A stretch of 64,000 nucleotides of DNA, from NCBI GenBank assembly GCA_963965975.1, contig OZ014412.1, positions 4,714,501 to 4,778,500 on the forward strand, in the 5' to 3' direction. The notes beneath the pieces were generated by a model. That model was not told the origin of the DNA. It did no database searches and saw only the letters and a program-made list of their open reading frames with translations. How positions within the stretch are numbered: the first letter of the stretch is position 1; every line of letters begins with the position of its first letter. Both the position numbers and the translations under genes were made by a program. Of this stretch, positions 11,901 to 23,315 are shown piece by piece. The DNA is from Xestospongia bergquistia. Lineage: Eukaryota > Porifera > Demospongiae > Haplosclerida > Petrosiidae.

Positions 11901-13241
11901 TACAACCACTTCCAGTTATGGCAGTTAAGTACAATATTATATATATATATATATATATATAATATTGTATACCCACTGGATGAGTGTTTTGTGGTATTTA
12001 AAACATTGCCTAATGATTTATTAATTTGATTGTACTATAAACTTAGACCGTTGTATGGTCACTTTCTATTAAGTACTATGTCATATAATATTATATACCC
12101 ACTGGAAACAAACTAGTCAGAATGGCTGAACTTTTGATAAGTGAATAGCTAGATCATGTATCTTACTAAGGTGATGTCATAATTCACTATATTATTTCTT
12201 ATATATTGTCTACTGGGTATAGCATTACATCTTGACATGGTGTGATGTATCAGTTTGTATGTATATGAATGAGTCAATGGAATGCTAAACAACTTAGTGG
12301 AGGAGTGTTGAGGGAGATTGTTTCCTTGAATTGATAGCTGAATTCTTTATTTGTTATATCAAAACACTTACATTTCTAAAGACGGTTGTATTGTTCTTGT
12401 AGTAATGCAGTTTAGATTGTTTATGATTCTTTACATAATTTCCTCTTCTCAGCTAAATCTTGAAGTGTTTAAAAAGGAAGCCGAGTTAAAGTGCATTCCT
12501 CTGTTTTGCTGTTAGTTCAACTGAGCATAGCTCACAATAGTTGTCAACTTTAGTCTTGTATCTTGTTTTCACATCTGTTTTTTGTTACTGTATTAGTTTT
12601 GTCACTTTGATGGGATGGTAGGTCTGTCTCTCTTTATTGCTCTGAGGTGTGTAGAGGACAGTAGGGTTAGGTTATATGACATAACCTGGTACAACGAGCT
12701 AACAGTTGACAAGTTAAAGGGTTTGTGTTTATTGTGTTTATTGTGCTTTGTTCTCAGCATTTTTGGGATTTTGAAATACAATGAACGGACAAACGGATAG
12801 ATGAGCTTTTTGTTAAATGGATGGATAGATGAATAGTATAGATAAACAAATAGATGGATGATGGAGTAATGGATTGATAGTGAACATGGGTTGTTGTGTA
12901 AATATAACATCCACACATGTTGTTAGTGTTGATTGTTAGTCACTTTATAATGATATATCCTCCTTTCATAATGCATTATGTTGATAGTTGAACTGCTTCT
13001 GTTTATATTGAAGCAAATGTATATTATGTACATGTACATGTATATTATGTACATGTATATATTATAGCAAACTAAACATGTTGTTATATCCTAACTAAAC
13101 ACATTGGTTATCTTTGATGTTTTTATTACAATATCCTTCCTCTTTAAATTGCTTTAAACATTCTCTCTCTCTCCCCATCTATCTAATTATCTCCCCTTCC
13201 CCCCCTCTTTCTCTCTCCCCATCTATCTAATTATCTCCCCT

Positions 13242-13287
<46 letters not shown>

Positions 13288-13309
13288 CATCTATCTAATT
13301 ATCTCCCCT

Positions 13310-13343
<34 letters not shown>

Positions 13344-16300
13344 CATCTATCTAATTATCTCCCCTTCCCTCTCTCTCTCTCCCCATCTATCTATTTATCT
13401 CCCCTTCCCTCTCTCTCTCTCTCCCCCTCTTTCTCTTCACATAGAGCTATTGTCCCATGGAGATTATTTCGTGCTACATTACATCAAGTTCATCCGATAC
13501 ACTCTCCATTGGAGGCTGTTGCTTTAAAGTCCACAATTGATCTTACTGTAAATGATCATATATCAGTCTTTGAGTTTGATATCTTCTCAAGGTAATATAA
13601 CTGAGTATATCTGTAATTTGATAATGACTAAAGGAATACTATCTCAATAAATAGAATTGTTAGGAAACTAATCAGTATACTGCAGTAAATTTGTCAGTAT
13701 ACTCTCAGTAAAGTCGTCATCATACAACTACACTAGTCCGTATACTTTTAGTATATTTTCCATCATATTTAATATTGTATTTTACTGACTCTCTTTTGTC
13801 AGACTTTTTCAACCATGGACGTCTCTCCTTAAGAACTGGAATGCACTAGCAGTCACTCACCCCGGCTACCAGGCTTTTCTCACGTACGATGAAGTCAAGG
13901 CTAAATTAGAACCTTTTCTAGACAAATCTGGAAGGTAATAACCTTACCACACAAATAAAGAATAAATGTCTGATCTTTGTAGTTATATATTTCGTTTAAG
14001 TTGTACTCGACTGGGACAGTGGGCTATTGGCTATGTAACGACAGAGAGAAATATTTTACAGACAATTCCACAAAATAAATCACTTTGTCAAGCTTTGGTA
14101 GATGGAGCTAGAGAGCGATTGTAAGTATAAATAAATGGACAAATAATAGATAAATGGATGGATGGATAGACTTTTTGATGGATGTGATAATATGGCTTAC
14201 TTAATATTTGCAGTTACCTGTATCCTAATGGTGAGGATTACAATCCTGACTTACATGAAATCCTTTCACCAACACCTGATAAACATATACAGGTTAGTTG
14301 TTCCACACTGTGACATATACCCATTATAATGAGTGCACTCTGTGACATATACCCATTATAATGAGTGCACTCTGTGACATATACCCATTATAATGAATGC
14401 ACTTTGTGACATATACCCATTATAATGAGTTCCACTTTGTGACATATACCCATTATAATGAGTGCACTCTGTGACATATACCCCATTATAATGAGTGCAC
14501 TCTGTGACATATACCCATTATAATGAGTTCCACTTTGTGGCATATATCCATTATAATGAGTTCCACTTTGTGACATATATCCATTATAATGAGTGTTTAG
14601 CCATTCATCCAGACAATATATACAGTCTTGTGCCATACGCCCACTCATTTAATGTGAAAAGTGACTTTAATTCAATTTATTGATGACCACTTCAGCTAAT
14701 TAATCAGATTGATTGAAATCTATGATGTCATCTGTCACAAATAATATCAATAAACCATAGAAAATAAAGATGCATCATCATCAATAAAAGCATAATTTTT
14801 TAAAAGGTAGTCCTTGAAGTTATTATAAGCATAGGATAATAACTACTTCTAGTACTATCTGAAGCAAATCACTTTGTCCTGAAGTCTGCCATCTTGCTTA
14901 TGAGTGATTTGTCATGATGTTATAATGCCAAGAAATTGGACTAAAGTCACCAGACACACTTTCTTGCATTAATTGAGTGGGCGTCTGGGGATGTAAATCA
15001 TGTGACATGTGCATACATTGCATATCTATTATAATGGTTGTGGCCATTCTCTATCTGTTAATTTAATTGAGTGGGCGTCTGGGGATATAAGTCATGTGAC
15101 ATGTGCATACATTGCATATCTATTATAATGGTTGTGGCCATTCTCTATCTGTTAATCCATCCATTCATTCCTGTATAAAAATTAACCCATTATCTACCAA
15201 TGACGCATATATGTGTTAAGAATGACCATGCTGAAATTGATGTAATTAACCCTTTATCTACCAATGACGCATATATGTGTTAAGAATGACCATGCTGAAA
15301 TTGATGTGGTCATTAAAGGGTTAAATTTTTTTTCTCATACAGGTTAGTCAGGAGCAATATGAAATATATTGTGAAATGGGTTCAACATTTCAAATGTGCA
15401 AAATATGTGCCGAAAATGACAAAGATGTCAAACTAGAACCTTGTGGTCATCTCATATGTCACGCTTGTCTTCAAAGTTGGTTAGAATCTGGACGATCTGA
15501 TTGTCCATTCTGTCGGGAAGACATCAAAGACTCTGAGGCTGTAGTAGTTGATCCTTTTAGTTCAAATCGTCATAGTAAACCTGATGTCCATATACCTAAA
15601 GAAGAACCTTCTTACTCTATGGCTACAGGTATTATTAATGGATTGACAACTGATCAGGCTCCGCCTAAAACAGAAGAAGAAGAGTTTGAAGTGAGTGTGT
15701 ACATGCTTTTAATAGCTGTAGTGCATGTCATTTAATAACTAGTAATTAAATAACTACATGTCATTTAATAACTAGTAGTTTAATAACTACATGTCATTTA
15801 ATAACTAGTAGTTTAATAACTACATGTCATTTAATAACTAGTAGTTTAATAACTACATGTCATTTAATAACTAGTAGTTTAATAACTACATGTACTACAA
15901 TAGATATAATTATTTTTAGTTTGAAACATAAAAAAATACTTTAAGAGTTACTGATTATGTCAGCAATTTATGAAGTAAAATTTTTTTAGTTCAATTATTA
16001 GTGGGGGAAATTTTTATTTCCTAATTTATACTATTAATTTACTAAATATGAAAGGAGCTACATTGAAAACCACTCATGAATGTGGACACATTGGGACCTT
16101 ACTGTTAATATTGATTTGTCCTCTATCTATGTAATAGTTAAATAATACCAGTATTAACCAGAATGCGAGGCTTTAAAAGTGTGTCTTTAATGGTTCAGAG
16201 TATTTTAACGTATGTTCCATTCTAGGATCGTGAGGGTTGGACTTCTAATAGTCCCACTGCCTTAAGAAACCCCTCAACAAATACAGGCGGAAGTAATAGT

Positions 16301-17974
16301 TCACCAGAGACAAGTACATCCCCTCCTCCCCCTGTTCCTCCTGCTCGTAGAGGAATATCTCAGAACTCACATAACCAGTATGGTCAGTTTGGTCCTCCAA
16401 CAACTTTAGGGCTCCCTCAAACAATAGAAGAGAGTGGAGACAGTCAGTCTCACTCTGCTCCTTCGTCTCCAACACATGGACCAGAACCACCCCCTCGGAT
16501 TATACATAGACCTGACGGTAGCAGAAACAGTCCTAGACCTCGATCGATAGCATTCCCTCCAAGTAGTAATGCTGAAACTACTGTACCAGATGACAAATAT
16601 GCTGACCTTCGTTTTCATGACAACAGTCCAAAACCAGTACCCAGACCAAGGAAATTTGTTGTTAATTATTCTGATGTTGTTTTACCTGGTAATAACACTC
16701 AGGCAAATAGCCACGCCTCCTCAAGAGAACCTACAACTGAAACTGTACCTACACTACCTGACAATGTTAATACATCAAAAACTCCACCCCCTCCCCCCGT
16801 CCCTGCTCGTAACAATGATACAGTCACACGGATGCCACCAACATCAAGTACAGCTTCTCCATTGGACCTCCCGCAACTTCCCCCAAGTAACCCTTTTGCA
16901 CCTCTCCCCCCTTTGCCGAATCCTTTTAATCTTGAACCATCAGCTGACACTTTTATTGACCCTACCCTGGATTTTTCTATGGATGAATTTCCTTCTTTTG
17001 ATGATGACATCCCCTTATGGGAAGATGCCTCATTGACTGCCATGGTCTACGATAATCCACCCCTCCCCCCTAAATCCATGTCTACACAAGAACCGATAGG
17101 TATATACAATATGGACCCACAGTCTTCTCTTGAGAAAAGTGAAGATGTTACTGGTGGTTCTGCCTATGAGGACGCTACAGATATTATCAGAGCTGCTATT
17201 GAACGGAACAAGTTAGGAATAGCTCATGAACCTAGCTCAGTGGTTTCAAGAGACAAGCGATCTCCGGAATTTGATTTGCCTCTAGATAATGATAAACAAA
17301 ACAATGAAGAGTGTCCCACACTGACAGATGTTGAAGCAATGCCTTGTTTCTCACCAGGTGATAGTCCCTACGATTTTCCTACAGCTCTACAAAATCATCC
17401 TAAACCTGGTCATAGAAGGCAACCATCAGACACTCCTAAAGAAGACACTACAGAACGTCTAACTAAACATGTCGATGAGCCTCCTATGGAACTATTGACA
17501 TTTGCTTCTAGAAAACCTCGAGAACATTCCCCAAGTTTTGAACGAAGGAATGTACCAGCTTCTCAAAATTTATCTTCAGACCAACCACCATTGCCTGAAA
17601 GAAGTCCTGTAAATCGTTCGCAATCTCTGGAACCGCCTCGTTCTCGTATTGATACCTCTCCTCCTAATTTTGGTACTAGCCGTGGTTATGAACCCCCTCT
17701 CCCTCCTAGAAACCCTCCTCGGGTAGTAAATGGACAACCTCAGGAACCTCCTTTACCTCCACGGAACCCCACAAATCGAATGTCGTCCAGTCCTGGTCCA
17801 CCAGCACCTGCGGCCTTATCTCAAGCTGGATCTCGACACAATCGTGAACAAACTGTTTTGGAATTGGTACAGTTAGGTTACTCTCGTAGTGATGTGGTCA
17901 AAGCTCTAGCGATCTCTCAGAACAATCTTGATCTGGCACGTCAAATATTAGAGGGGTTCAGCTCTCGAGATTAA
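8945..17974 (+). CDS. CBL: E3 ubiquitin-protein ligase CBL, complete, 7 exons
   Basis: Exons 8945-9468, 13445-13591, 13803-13934, 13983-14120, 14214-14292, 15343-15690 and 16226-17974 join in phase to 3117 nt, 1038 aa. Order of parts: four-helix bundle (exon 1), EF-hand ([15 protein letters not shown]), divergent SH2 with [14 protein letters not shown], linker helix with the regulatory tyrosine region ([14 protein letters not shown]), and a C3HC4 RING ([20 protein letters not shown]). A long proline-rich tail has many PPLPPR-type SH3 ligands, and a C-terminal UBA domain ([19 protein letters not shown]) ends the protein. Cbl binds phosphotyrosine on activated receptors, ubiquitinates them and sends them to endocytosis. 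The tail and UBA resemble vertebrate c-Cbl and Cbl-b rather than short Cbl forms. Intron 1 (4.0 kb) is far longer than any other intron in the window. Confidence 0.96.
9895..10015 (-). repeat. 60-bp repeat, two copies, inverted relative to the 11.3-11.8 kb array
   Basis: Two adjacent units containing cctaggatagctaccattag. This is the reverse complement of the unit repeated at 11276-11760 (ctaatggtagctatcctagg), so the two arrays face each other within CBL intron 1. Confidence 0.85.
11276..11760 (+). repeat. 60-bp tandem repeat array, about eight units
   Basis: Units of about 60 bp share the core tctagagcttactaatggta followed by gctatcctaggtcactgtgg. A few substitutions and one short unit occur near 11680. 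The array is an inverted partner of 9895-10015. Confidence 0.88.
11824..12085 (+). repeat. Duplicated segment flanking an (AT)n tract
   Basis: A segment starting ggatgagtgttttgtgatat (11824 onward) recurs with small changes at about 11975-12080. The copies are separated by (AT)n at 11939-11961. Confidence 0.75.
13150..13438 (+). repeat. Pyrimidine-rich tandem array before CBL exon 2
   Basis: Units of ccccatctatctaattatct plus ccccttccc and variable CT runs repeat about five times and end directly at the CBL exon 2 acceptor. They may work as an expanded polypyrimidine tract. Confidence 0.85.
14304..14592 (+). repeat. About nine copies of a 31-32 bp repeat in CBL intron 5
   Basis: Unit: tgtgacatatacccattata followed by atgagtgcactc, with variants. 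Apparent ORFs on both strands here are only translations of the repeat. Confidence 0.9.
14972..15322 (+). repeat. Two consecutive tandem duplications in CBL intron 5
   Basis: A segment of about 92 bp containing gagtgggcgtctggggat occurs twice (14972-15155). A segment of about 65 bp containing ctaccaatgacgcatatatg occurs twice (15185-15310) just before exon 6. Confidence 0.85.
15735..15893 (+). repeat. 30-bp tandem repeat in CBL intron 6
   Basis: Unit with taactagtagtttaataact then acatgtcatt, about five copies, starting 45 bp after the exon 6 donor. Confidence 0.88.
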
Positions 17975-18973
17975 CTGGATACATTGTAAGTGGAATTTTT
18001 ATATTTAATCATTTCTGCCAATCATTGTTAATGAAACAATTGCAAGTCTTAACTTGAAGTGATTCTCTTTATATATCTTATCTTTTCTCTCTCTCTCTTA
18101 TTTTTTTCTAAGTACATGTATTTCATTTTGTCACTTAGCACTTGAGTTATATAGCTTATAGTTATTGAGTATGTTATCCTTGCTTCACATATACTCAGTT
18201 AATTTTTTGTCTATTTGTGTATGTATGTGAGAGAAGTTTCTCTGATTATAAAGCAGTTATATTAAAATGTCTGTAGCTCTCTTTTAGTGATGTAGGAAAG
18301 GAGTTACATTTTGTTGTCTTGTATGTTATTGTTTATCTTTCTTTTCATAATTGTTCTTTGTTCTGCAGCTGTTTATTTGTTTTATTGTTGTACCATTTTA
18401 ACTCATTTAATATTAAACATTGATCTTGCTGTTTGGGATAGAAAATGTTTTTCTAATAAATTAATTTTAATAATAATTTAGTTGGTGTATGGAAGAGAAA
18501 TTGGTCTGCTACTGCAACTCAATGCCTATTGAGAAATATATGCACCATTCCCTCTAGCACATTACAATAATTGATTAAAAGGTTATAACAAAATCTTATA
18601 ACAAAATCTTATGATTAAATACACACTGTGTTCTTAAATCATATCTACCAGCACACACTTACTGGGAGGTGATACCATGAGATACAATATATATATATTA
18701 TATTATTATAACAAAATCTTATAATTAAATATGCACTGTGTTCTTAAATCATATCTACCAGCACACTTACTGGGAGGTGATACCACGAGATACAACTATT
18801 AAATAGAACACATGTAAAATCAGGTATTACAGTATATATAGTAATAACATATAACAGTAACACAATACAGCTAATATACAAATAATACAGCTATTATTCT
18901 ACAAGTAAACAGTAGCAAGTGCCTTGCACAATTACTGTCATATACAAAAAAGAAAAGGCAATCAACAAAATGT
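17975..18973. other. CBL 3' region with a duplicated segment
   Basis: No gene seen. It should hold the CBL 3' UTR (an aataaa-like signal lies near 18455). A segment of about 95 bp containing cttaaatcatatctaccagc is duplicated at about 18593-18685 and 18708-18800, separated by an (AT)n stretch. Confidence 0.6.
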
Positions 18974-19420
18974 TTAAGTATACTTGTTCATTAATCGCTC
19001 ACTAAGTTCTCTATGAATAGATTTCACAGCATTGATAAGCCATCGTCTGTTGGCTTTTTCTTCATAATCATAATTCCACCTCAACCACTCAGTGACAACG
19101 TCACTCAAAGCATCCCAGGGAGGAGAATTTTGGCGATGACATTCAATATTTCTTTGTGTGGCAATTGGTAACTTAAAAGCACTAGCTAGCTTTTTATAAT
19201 CAGCAGCTATTTCTCCAATGTCCTCCATCACATCTGAATGATCTCCTGTAAGTTGAAGAACAAGACTAATAAACCATTATTTAATATGAGGCCTATCTTA
19301 AAGCACTGTACAATTATACCACATAATATCTATAGTATATTTCTACTTATCCTCACTTTCAGTTAAAATGTACTCTTTCAGAATATCTTGAGTATTATTG
19401 TCTTCTGCTATAATTGACAT
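18974..19420 (-). CDS. Small death-domain-like protein, two exons
   Basis: ATG at 19420, exon 19357-19420, donor GTGAGG, exon 18974-19245 with acceptor TTACAG, phase 1, giving 111 aa. Residues about 25-100 have the layout of a death-fold six-helix domain: YKKLASAFKLPIATQRNIEC, then the WDALSDVVTEWLRWN helix and RRWLINAVKSI. In death domains, the WxxLAxxLGL start and the WL...W...L pattern near the end are typical. Such domains mediate homotypic assembly in apoptosis and innate immune signalling. There is no effector domain, so this could be an adaptor or inhibitor. The N-terminus is uncertain because an upstream coiled-coil frame (19421-19540) may belong to the gene. Confidence 0.55.
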
Positions 19421-19540
19421 TTTAGTTCAGATACTTCAGATTGTAGTTGAGCTATCTCTTGCTCATTATTATTACATTTTTGTGTCAGATAGCTGGGGGG
19501 TGGGTTTACTGACATAGTTGCTGTCTACAGAAAGCAAAGA
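19421..19540 (-). other. Short coiled-coil-like frame upstream of the death-domain gene
   Basis: On the minus strand, after a CTGTAG acceptor near 19528, a frame of about 35 codons starts MSVNPPPSYLTQK and contains the heptad-like EIAQLQSEVSELKCQL. It ends in TAG overlapping the start of the 111-aa gene in another frame. It may be an upstream ORF, or an alternative first exon whose junction I could not find. Confidence 0.3.
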
Positions 19541-19768
19541 GGAATCTTGTCTCAAGGGATCTGGAGACTAGAAAGGAGTACATATCATTTAAAGTTTTTG
19601 TAAATTTATTTCCTTTTGAATTTCTAGACGCTATCTACCTTTTCAGGAGTATTTTTTTTGTTTTTGCAGTATCAGCAATAACCAGCCTATCCCCACAGCA
19701 TGAAGCAATATCCAGGAGCCAGCCCATCCCCCTGCAGGAGTGGGGAAGCTGTTTAACCCCCTGCTTTA

Positions 19769-20907
19769 ATGAACATGGCCTCTGCCAGAGCTCCAGTTTT
19801 GGTTCAGTTACCATTGACATTTCGTAAGTTAGTGTGTACTAAGTTAACACAGAACTTCAGAGAAGCAGTTGAAGTTCAGACAGTCAAAGTGACAGAAGGA
19901 GATCTCAAACCTAATGAATTGTTGATTAAAAATCGATATGTTGGGATCAATGCATCAGATATTAATTTAACAGCTGGTAAGATTATTATCACAAAATAAA
20001 TGTTAGCATCTTTGTTAATCATATAGGTCGGTACAGTTCAGGTGCTGTACCTCCCTTTGATACTGGGATGGAGTCATTAGGTGAAGTTGTCTGGGCAGGA
20101 GGAAAATGTCAATTATTTAAACCAGGAGATAAGGTAGCAACAAGTTCAGGATGTGCTTTCTCAGAGTACATGATCCTCTCAGAGAGGAGAGCCATTCCGA
20201 TACCTAATCTTAAACCAGAGATCCTTGCATTTATAGTAAGTGGATGTACGGCCTCCGTTAGTCTTGAGAAAGTAGGTGACCTCAAGCCAAATGAGAAAGT
20301 TCTTGTCACAGCAGCTGCTGGAGGTACTGGTCAATTTGCTGTCCAGCTGGCACGACTGGCCGGATGTCATGTGATTGGTATATGCTCCTCAGATAACAAG
20401 GCTGAGTTCTTGAAAAGCATTGGTTGTCATCGACCAATTAATTATGCCAAGGAAGATCTTGCTAAGGTTCTCCGAGAAGAGTATTCTGGAGGTATTGATG
20501 TTATCTACGAAAGTGTAGGTGGTGAGATATTTAATACATGTGTAAAGAACTTAGCTGTACGAGGTCGTCTTATTATCATTGGAATGATAACTCATTATCA
20601 AGAGTCCATGCTCAATGTTAGACCAACCTTACCTTTGCAACAAATTCTCTTGATGAAGTCTGCTAGTCTAAGAGGTTTCTTTCTACCTCACTACATGCGT
20701 GAATGTCCCGAGCATATTCTTCGACTAGTCAGTCTTGAATCTACTGGTGAACTACAGGTTAAAGTGGACACAGGGGCTGACCGATCAGAAGGTCAGTTTA
20801 AAGGTCTTTTATCTGTCCCTGATGCTGTTGATTATCTTTATGCAAAGAAGAGTTATGGGAAAATTGTTGTTGATTTAAATGGAGAACAAATAAACAGTAA
20901 ATTGTAA
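19769..20907 (+). CDS. PTGR3: Prostaglandin reductase 3 (ZADH2) homologue, two exons
   Basis: Exons 19769-19976 and 20027-20907 join in phase to 362 aa (human PTGR3 is 377). The protein is a zinc-independent medium-chain dehydrogenase/reductase. The N-terminal GroES-like part has NRYVGINASDINLTAGRY. The cofactor-binding part has the glycine motif AAAGGTGQFAVQLA, then GCHVIGICSSDNKAEFLKS and YESVGG. The C-terminus NSKL is a plausible type 1 peroxisome targeting signal and matches the human C-terminus as I recall it. The human enzyme reduces 15-keto-prostaglandins with NADPH. Substrate use in this organism is inferred. The start at 19769 fits the family length; ATG 19775 is a close alternative. 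Confidence 0.92.
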
Positions 20908-21217
20908 TTGAACAGTGACTGATCTCAGTCACGCAAACAAGTTGACTTAATCATTTTTGAATTTCTGAATTCTTTTGCTAAAATCAATTTTTGATGCATA
21001 TATATATATGTATATGTGTGACTGACTGTGTGTGTCTTCTCATTTCTCATCGGTGTGGTCATATGAGAAGGGTTTGTAGTTTTAAATACCGTACACATTG
21101 CATATACATGTATTACATAAAAATGAAGTCAATAGAACTATTATCACATGTAAACATGCATTATGATGATATTCTGTTACTATGGCAACATTCTTAGTAT
21201 TGAATTGAGTATATACA

Positions 21218-23083
21218 TTATCTCAGTTCCCATTTCAAGTCCTGTATAGCATCTCGGATTCTTTGTTGTAATTGTAAAACTTCACTATGTCCCAGACCCC
21301 TATCAAGGGAGCAGTATATTAACCTGTAACATAAACTGATATCTCCATAGTGTGATTGTCCTTCAGATGGTCTATAGATGTCAATACATTGTTTGGAGGC
21401 AATAGATAGACCAGCAATCTCACGTATTACAGGAAACAGCTGGCATTCCACTTTGTCTTTTAACGTACTTTCTAATTCTCCAGTATCTTTGACCCAGAAG
21501 CTGACGTCATGAACATATTGAGGAGGATAAAGAGAAAAGGGTTGGTATGGAGTGTTGTCATTTTGTAAAAATTGCTGGGAAAATCGTTGGTCTTTTGTCC
21601 AAAAGATACGAGGGTCAGGAAGGTCATGTTTAACAAGAGCTATTTCTTCCAGTTCTACAATGAGATACTGATAACAACAAGTGATTACCTCTACCTCAGG
21701 AGAGCAGAGTCCACCTGGAGTCAATACCAAATTATCTTCATTCAAGGGTGTTTTGGAATCTTTTGATCCATCACTAATAGTTGCTATGGTTACTGGAGAT
21801 AGTGAGGCTACTTGTATTGTTTTGTCTTCATGCTCCAGCTGCAATACTTCAGTTGTAAAGTGATCATGTGATTTCCATGCTAAGGCTGTATCTCTGGTAC
21901 TTAAATATTCAGTAATACATTTAATGGCAGTTGCTTTCAGATCAATACATTGACTGTTGGTATTTATCACAAGACACATCAGTTGATGGGTAATGGGTTG
22001 GTCTTTAGTACAAGTAGATATGGGGGTGTGGCCATAGACAGGAGATGAAAGGATAAAAACAGATATCTTTAATTTATCGGTTTTTGGTACCAACATTAAC
22101 AGTGATAGTATACGATCTTGCAATGATGACTCAAGAAAACCTTCTTTACACATTGTGGGTAAGGTAATTTTCAGGTGGGTAGTAGTTACATTACGCAGAC
22201 AGTCAGGGCTCATGTGCACAATGGGTTGACGTGGGTGTGATAAGATAGTAACATTACAATAAGGAGATAGAATATCTGACATTGATGTTACTAGGTAGTT
22301 TCTAATTCTAGTCACTGGATGCCATATTTGGTCAAGTATTGGATACTCAAAGCACTCATAACAAGACAGATAATGAGGGGGAGTGGCTTCACAAGAGGTG
22401 GCAGGTGTATCACTACAATAGTTACATAATGACACCAAAAAGGGTCTGGAACTGATGTTAAAATTCCAAGACCCTTGATCGACTTGTGGTTTTGTAAAGA
22501 TATGTGTTAATGCATCATTCAAAAGAAAACCCTTATCAAGTCCTCTATATCCAGTGGGCGTGTACTCTGGCCAGTCTGACAGTCTAAAAGGTTGAAGGTC
22601 GGAGAGAATGAGGTGAACTTCAGCAGCTAGTTCCGTTATTTTCCAGCTATTTTTATAACCTCTTTCATTGCAATCTAATGGAGTTCCTCCTTGTCCTCGA
22701 CAGAGTGTTATCCATATTTCCCCTGAAGGGGTTAAAAAATCAGAAGCTGAACCCAGGAACCCTTGTACAAGGTCTTGGTTCCTTTTGATATTACTTTTAC
22801 CACCTGCATGGGGAAAATTAAAAATAATGTAGTCAAATTTCTTTCCTTGAATTTCAACATAGGACTCCAAGTTTGTCCCATCAATTCCATAAAATATATC
22901 TATTGCAATATTGTGTAATTCTTTTATATTTTCATAACTCTCTCGACGACTTTTGACAGTAGCTTCGTCTTCAAATGAAGTTGTTATAATTTCCCAATGT
23001 TGTTTTCGCCATTTCCTACAAAATGAAAGTGAAAATGAGAAATTTCCATCGCCAATTATCAAAACAGATTTTATTAGTGCCAT
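21218..23083 (-). CDS. FDXACB1: FDXACB1 homologue (BMT5-like Rossmann domain plus ferredoxin-fold anticodon-binding domain)
   Basis: Single exon of 621 codons, close to human FDXACB1 (624). The N-terminus SVLIIGDGNFSFSLSFCRKW is the DUF2431/BMT5-like class I methyltransferase-type motif; BMT5 methylates 25S rRNA uridine in yeast. The last 90 residues (FSLYPPQYVHDVSFWV ... LGLGHSEVLQLQ-type end) form an FDX-ACB domain like that of mitochondrial PheRS. The frame extends further upstream to 23188, but the first real ATG is 23083, directly before the motif, as in the human protein. The biochemical role is not settled; the methyltransferase idea comes from the family. It converges with PTGR3 (310 bp) and is head-to-head with DDX6 (232 bp). 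Confidence 0.88.
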   Translation of the reverse strand: MALIKSVLIIGDGNFSFSLSFCRKWRKQHWEIITTSFEDEATVKSRRESYENIKELHNIAIDIFYGIDGTNLESYVEIQGKKFDYIIFNFPHAGGKSNIKRNQDLVQGFLGSASDFLTPSGEIWITLCRGQGGTPLDCNERGYKNSWKITELAAEVHLILSDLQPFRLSDWPEYTPTGYRGLDKGFLLNDALTHIFTKPQVDQGSWNFNISSRPFLVSLCNYCSDTPATSCEATPPHYLSCYECFEYPILDQIWHPVTRIRNYLVTSMSDILSPYCNVTILSHPRQPIVHMSPDCLRNVTTTHLKITLPTMCKEGFLESSLQDRILSLLMLVPKTDKLKISVFILSSPVYGHTPISTCTKDQPITHQLMCLVINTNSQCIDLKATAIKCITEYLSTRDTALAWKSHDHFTTEVLQLEHEDKTIQVASLSPVTIATISDGSKDSKTPLNEDNLVLTPGGLCSPEVEVITCCYQYLIVELEEIALVKHDLPDPRIFWTKDQRFSQQFLQNDNTPYQPFSLYPPQYVHDVSFWVKDTGELESTLKDKVECQLFPVIREIAGLSIASKQCIDIYRPSEGQSHYGDISLCYRLIYCSLDRGLGHSEVLQLQQRIRDAIQDLKWELR

Positions 23084-23315
23084 AGGGCCTGGAACATAAT
23101 TTCTACCACGTTTAAAAAGACCCTTTGTTTTGAGTATCCGGAGCTGTACAGACTTTAGTGTGTAAATCCTGTGTGCTCTTCTCACCAAGCAAAAGTTATT
23201 TCTCGCTAGTTATCACCTGCAATTGCTAATACAGATAGCCTCCATTTTCAGCTGTTTACTTATCACGTACGTCTGGAATCAAATCTGTACATTACTGAGA
23301 CAGAAAGAGGAAAAA
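23084..23315. promoter_or_regulatory. Bidirectional promoter region FDXACB1 / DDX6
   Basis: 232 bp between divergent start codons. No TATA box is obvious. Sharing is inferred from spacing. Confidence 0.45.

Larger units (their letters stand above)
9469..13444 (+). other. CBL intron 1 (3.98 kb), repeat-rich, no separate gene seen
   Basis: Unusually long for this locus. It holds two oppositely oriented arrays of one 60-bp repeat, a duplicated segment around an (AT)n tract, tetranucleotide stretches (GTCT around 10,450-10,520, GGAT around 11,075) and a long pyrimidine array before the acceptor. Short ORFs inside look random. Confidence 0.8.

Noticed and set aside
14388-14683. ORFs on both strands
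   Set aside because: They are translations of the 31-32 bp tandem repeat in a CBL intron.
16569-17043. Overlapping ORFs on both strands
   Set aside because: They are shadows of the proline-rich CBL exon 7 frame, which is fixed by the RING and UBA parts.
21000-21197. Short plus-strand ORF after PTGR3
   Set aside because: AT-rich 3' UTR sequence with low-complexity composition and no recognisable domain.
23084-23188. Longer FDXACB1 N-terminus
   Set aside because: The frame is open but has no ATG upstream of 23083, and the family begins right at this Met.
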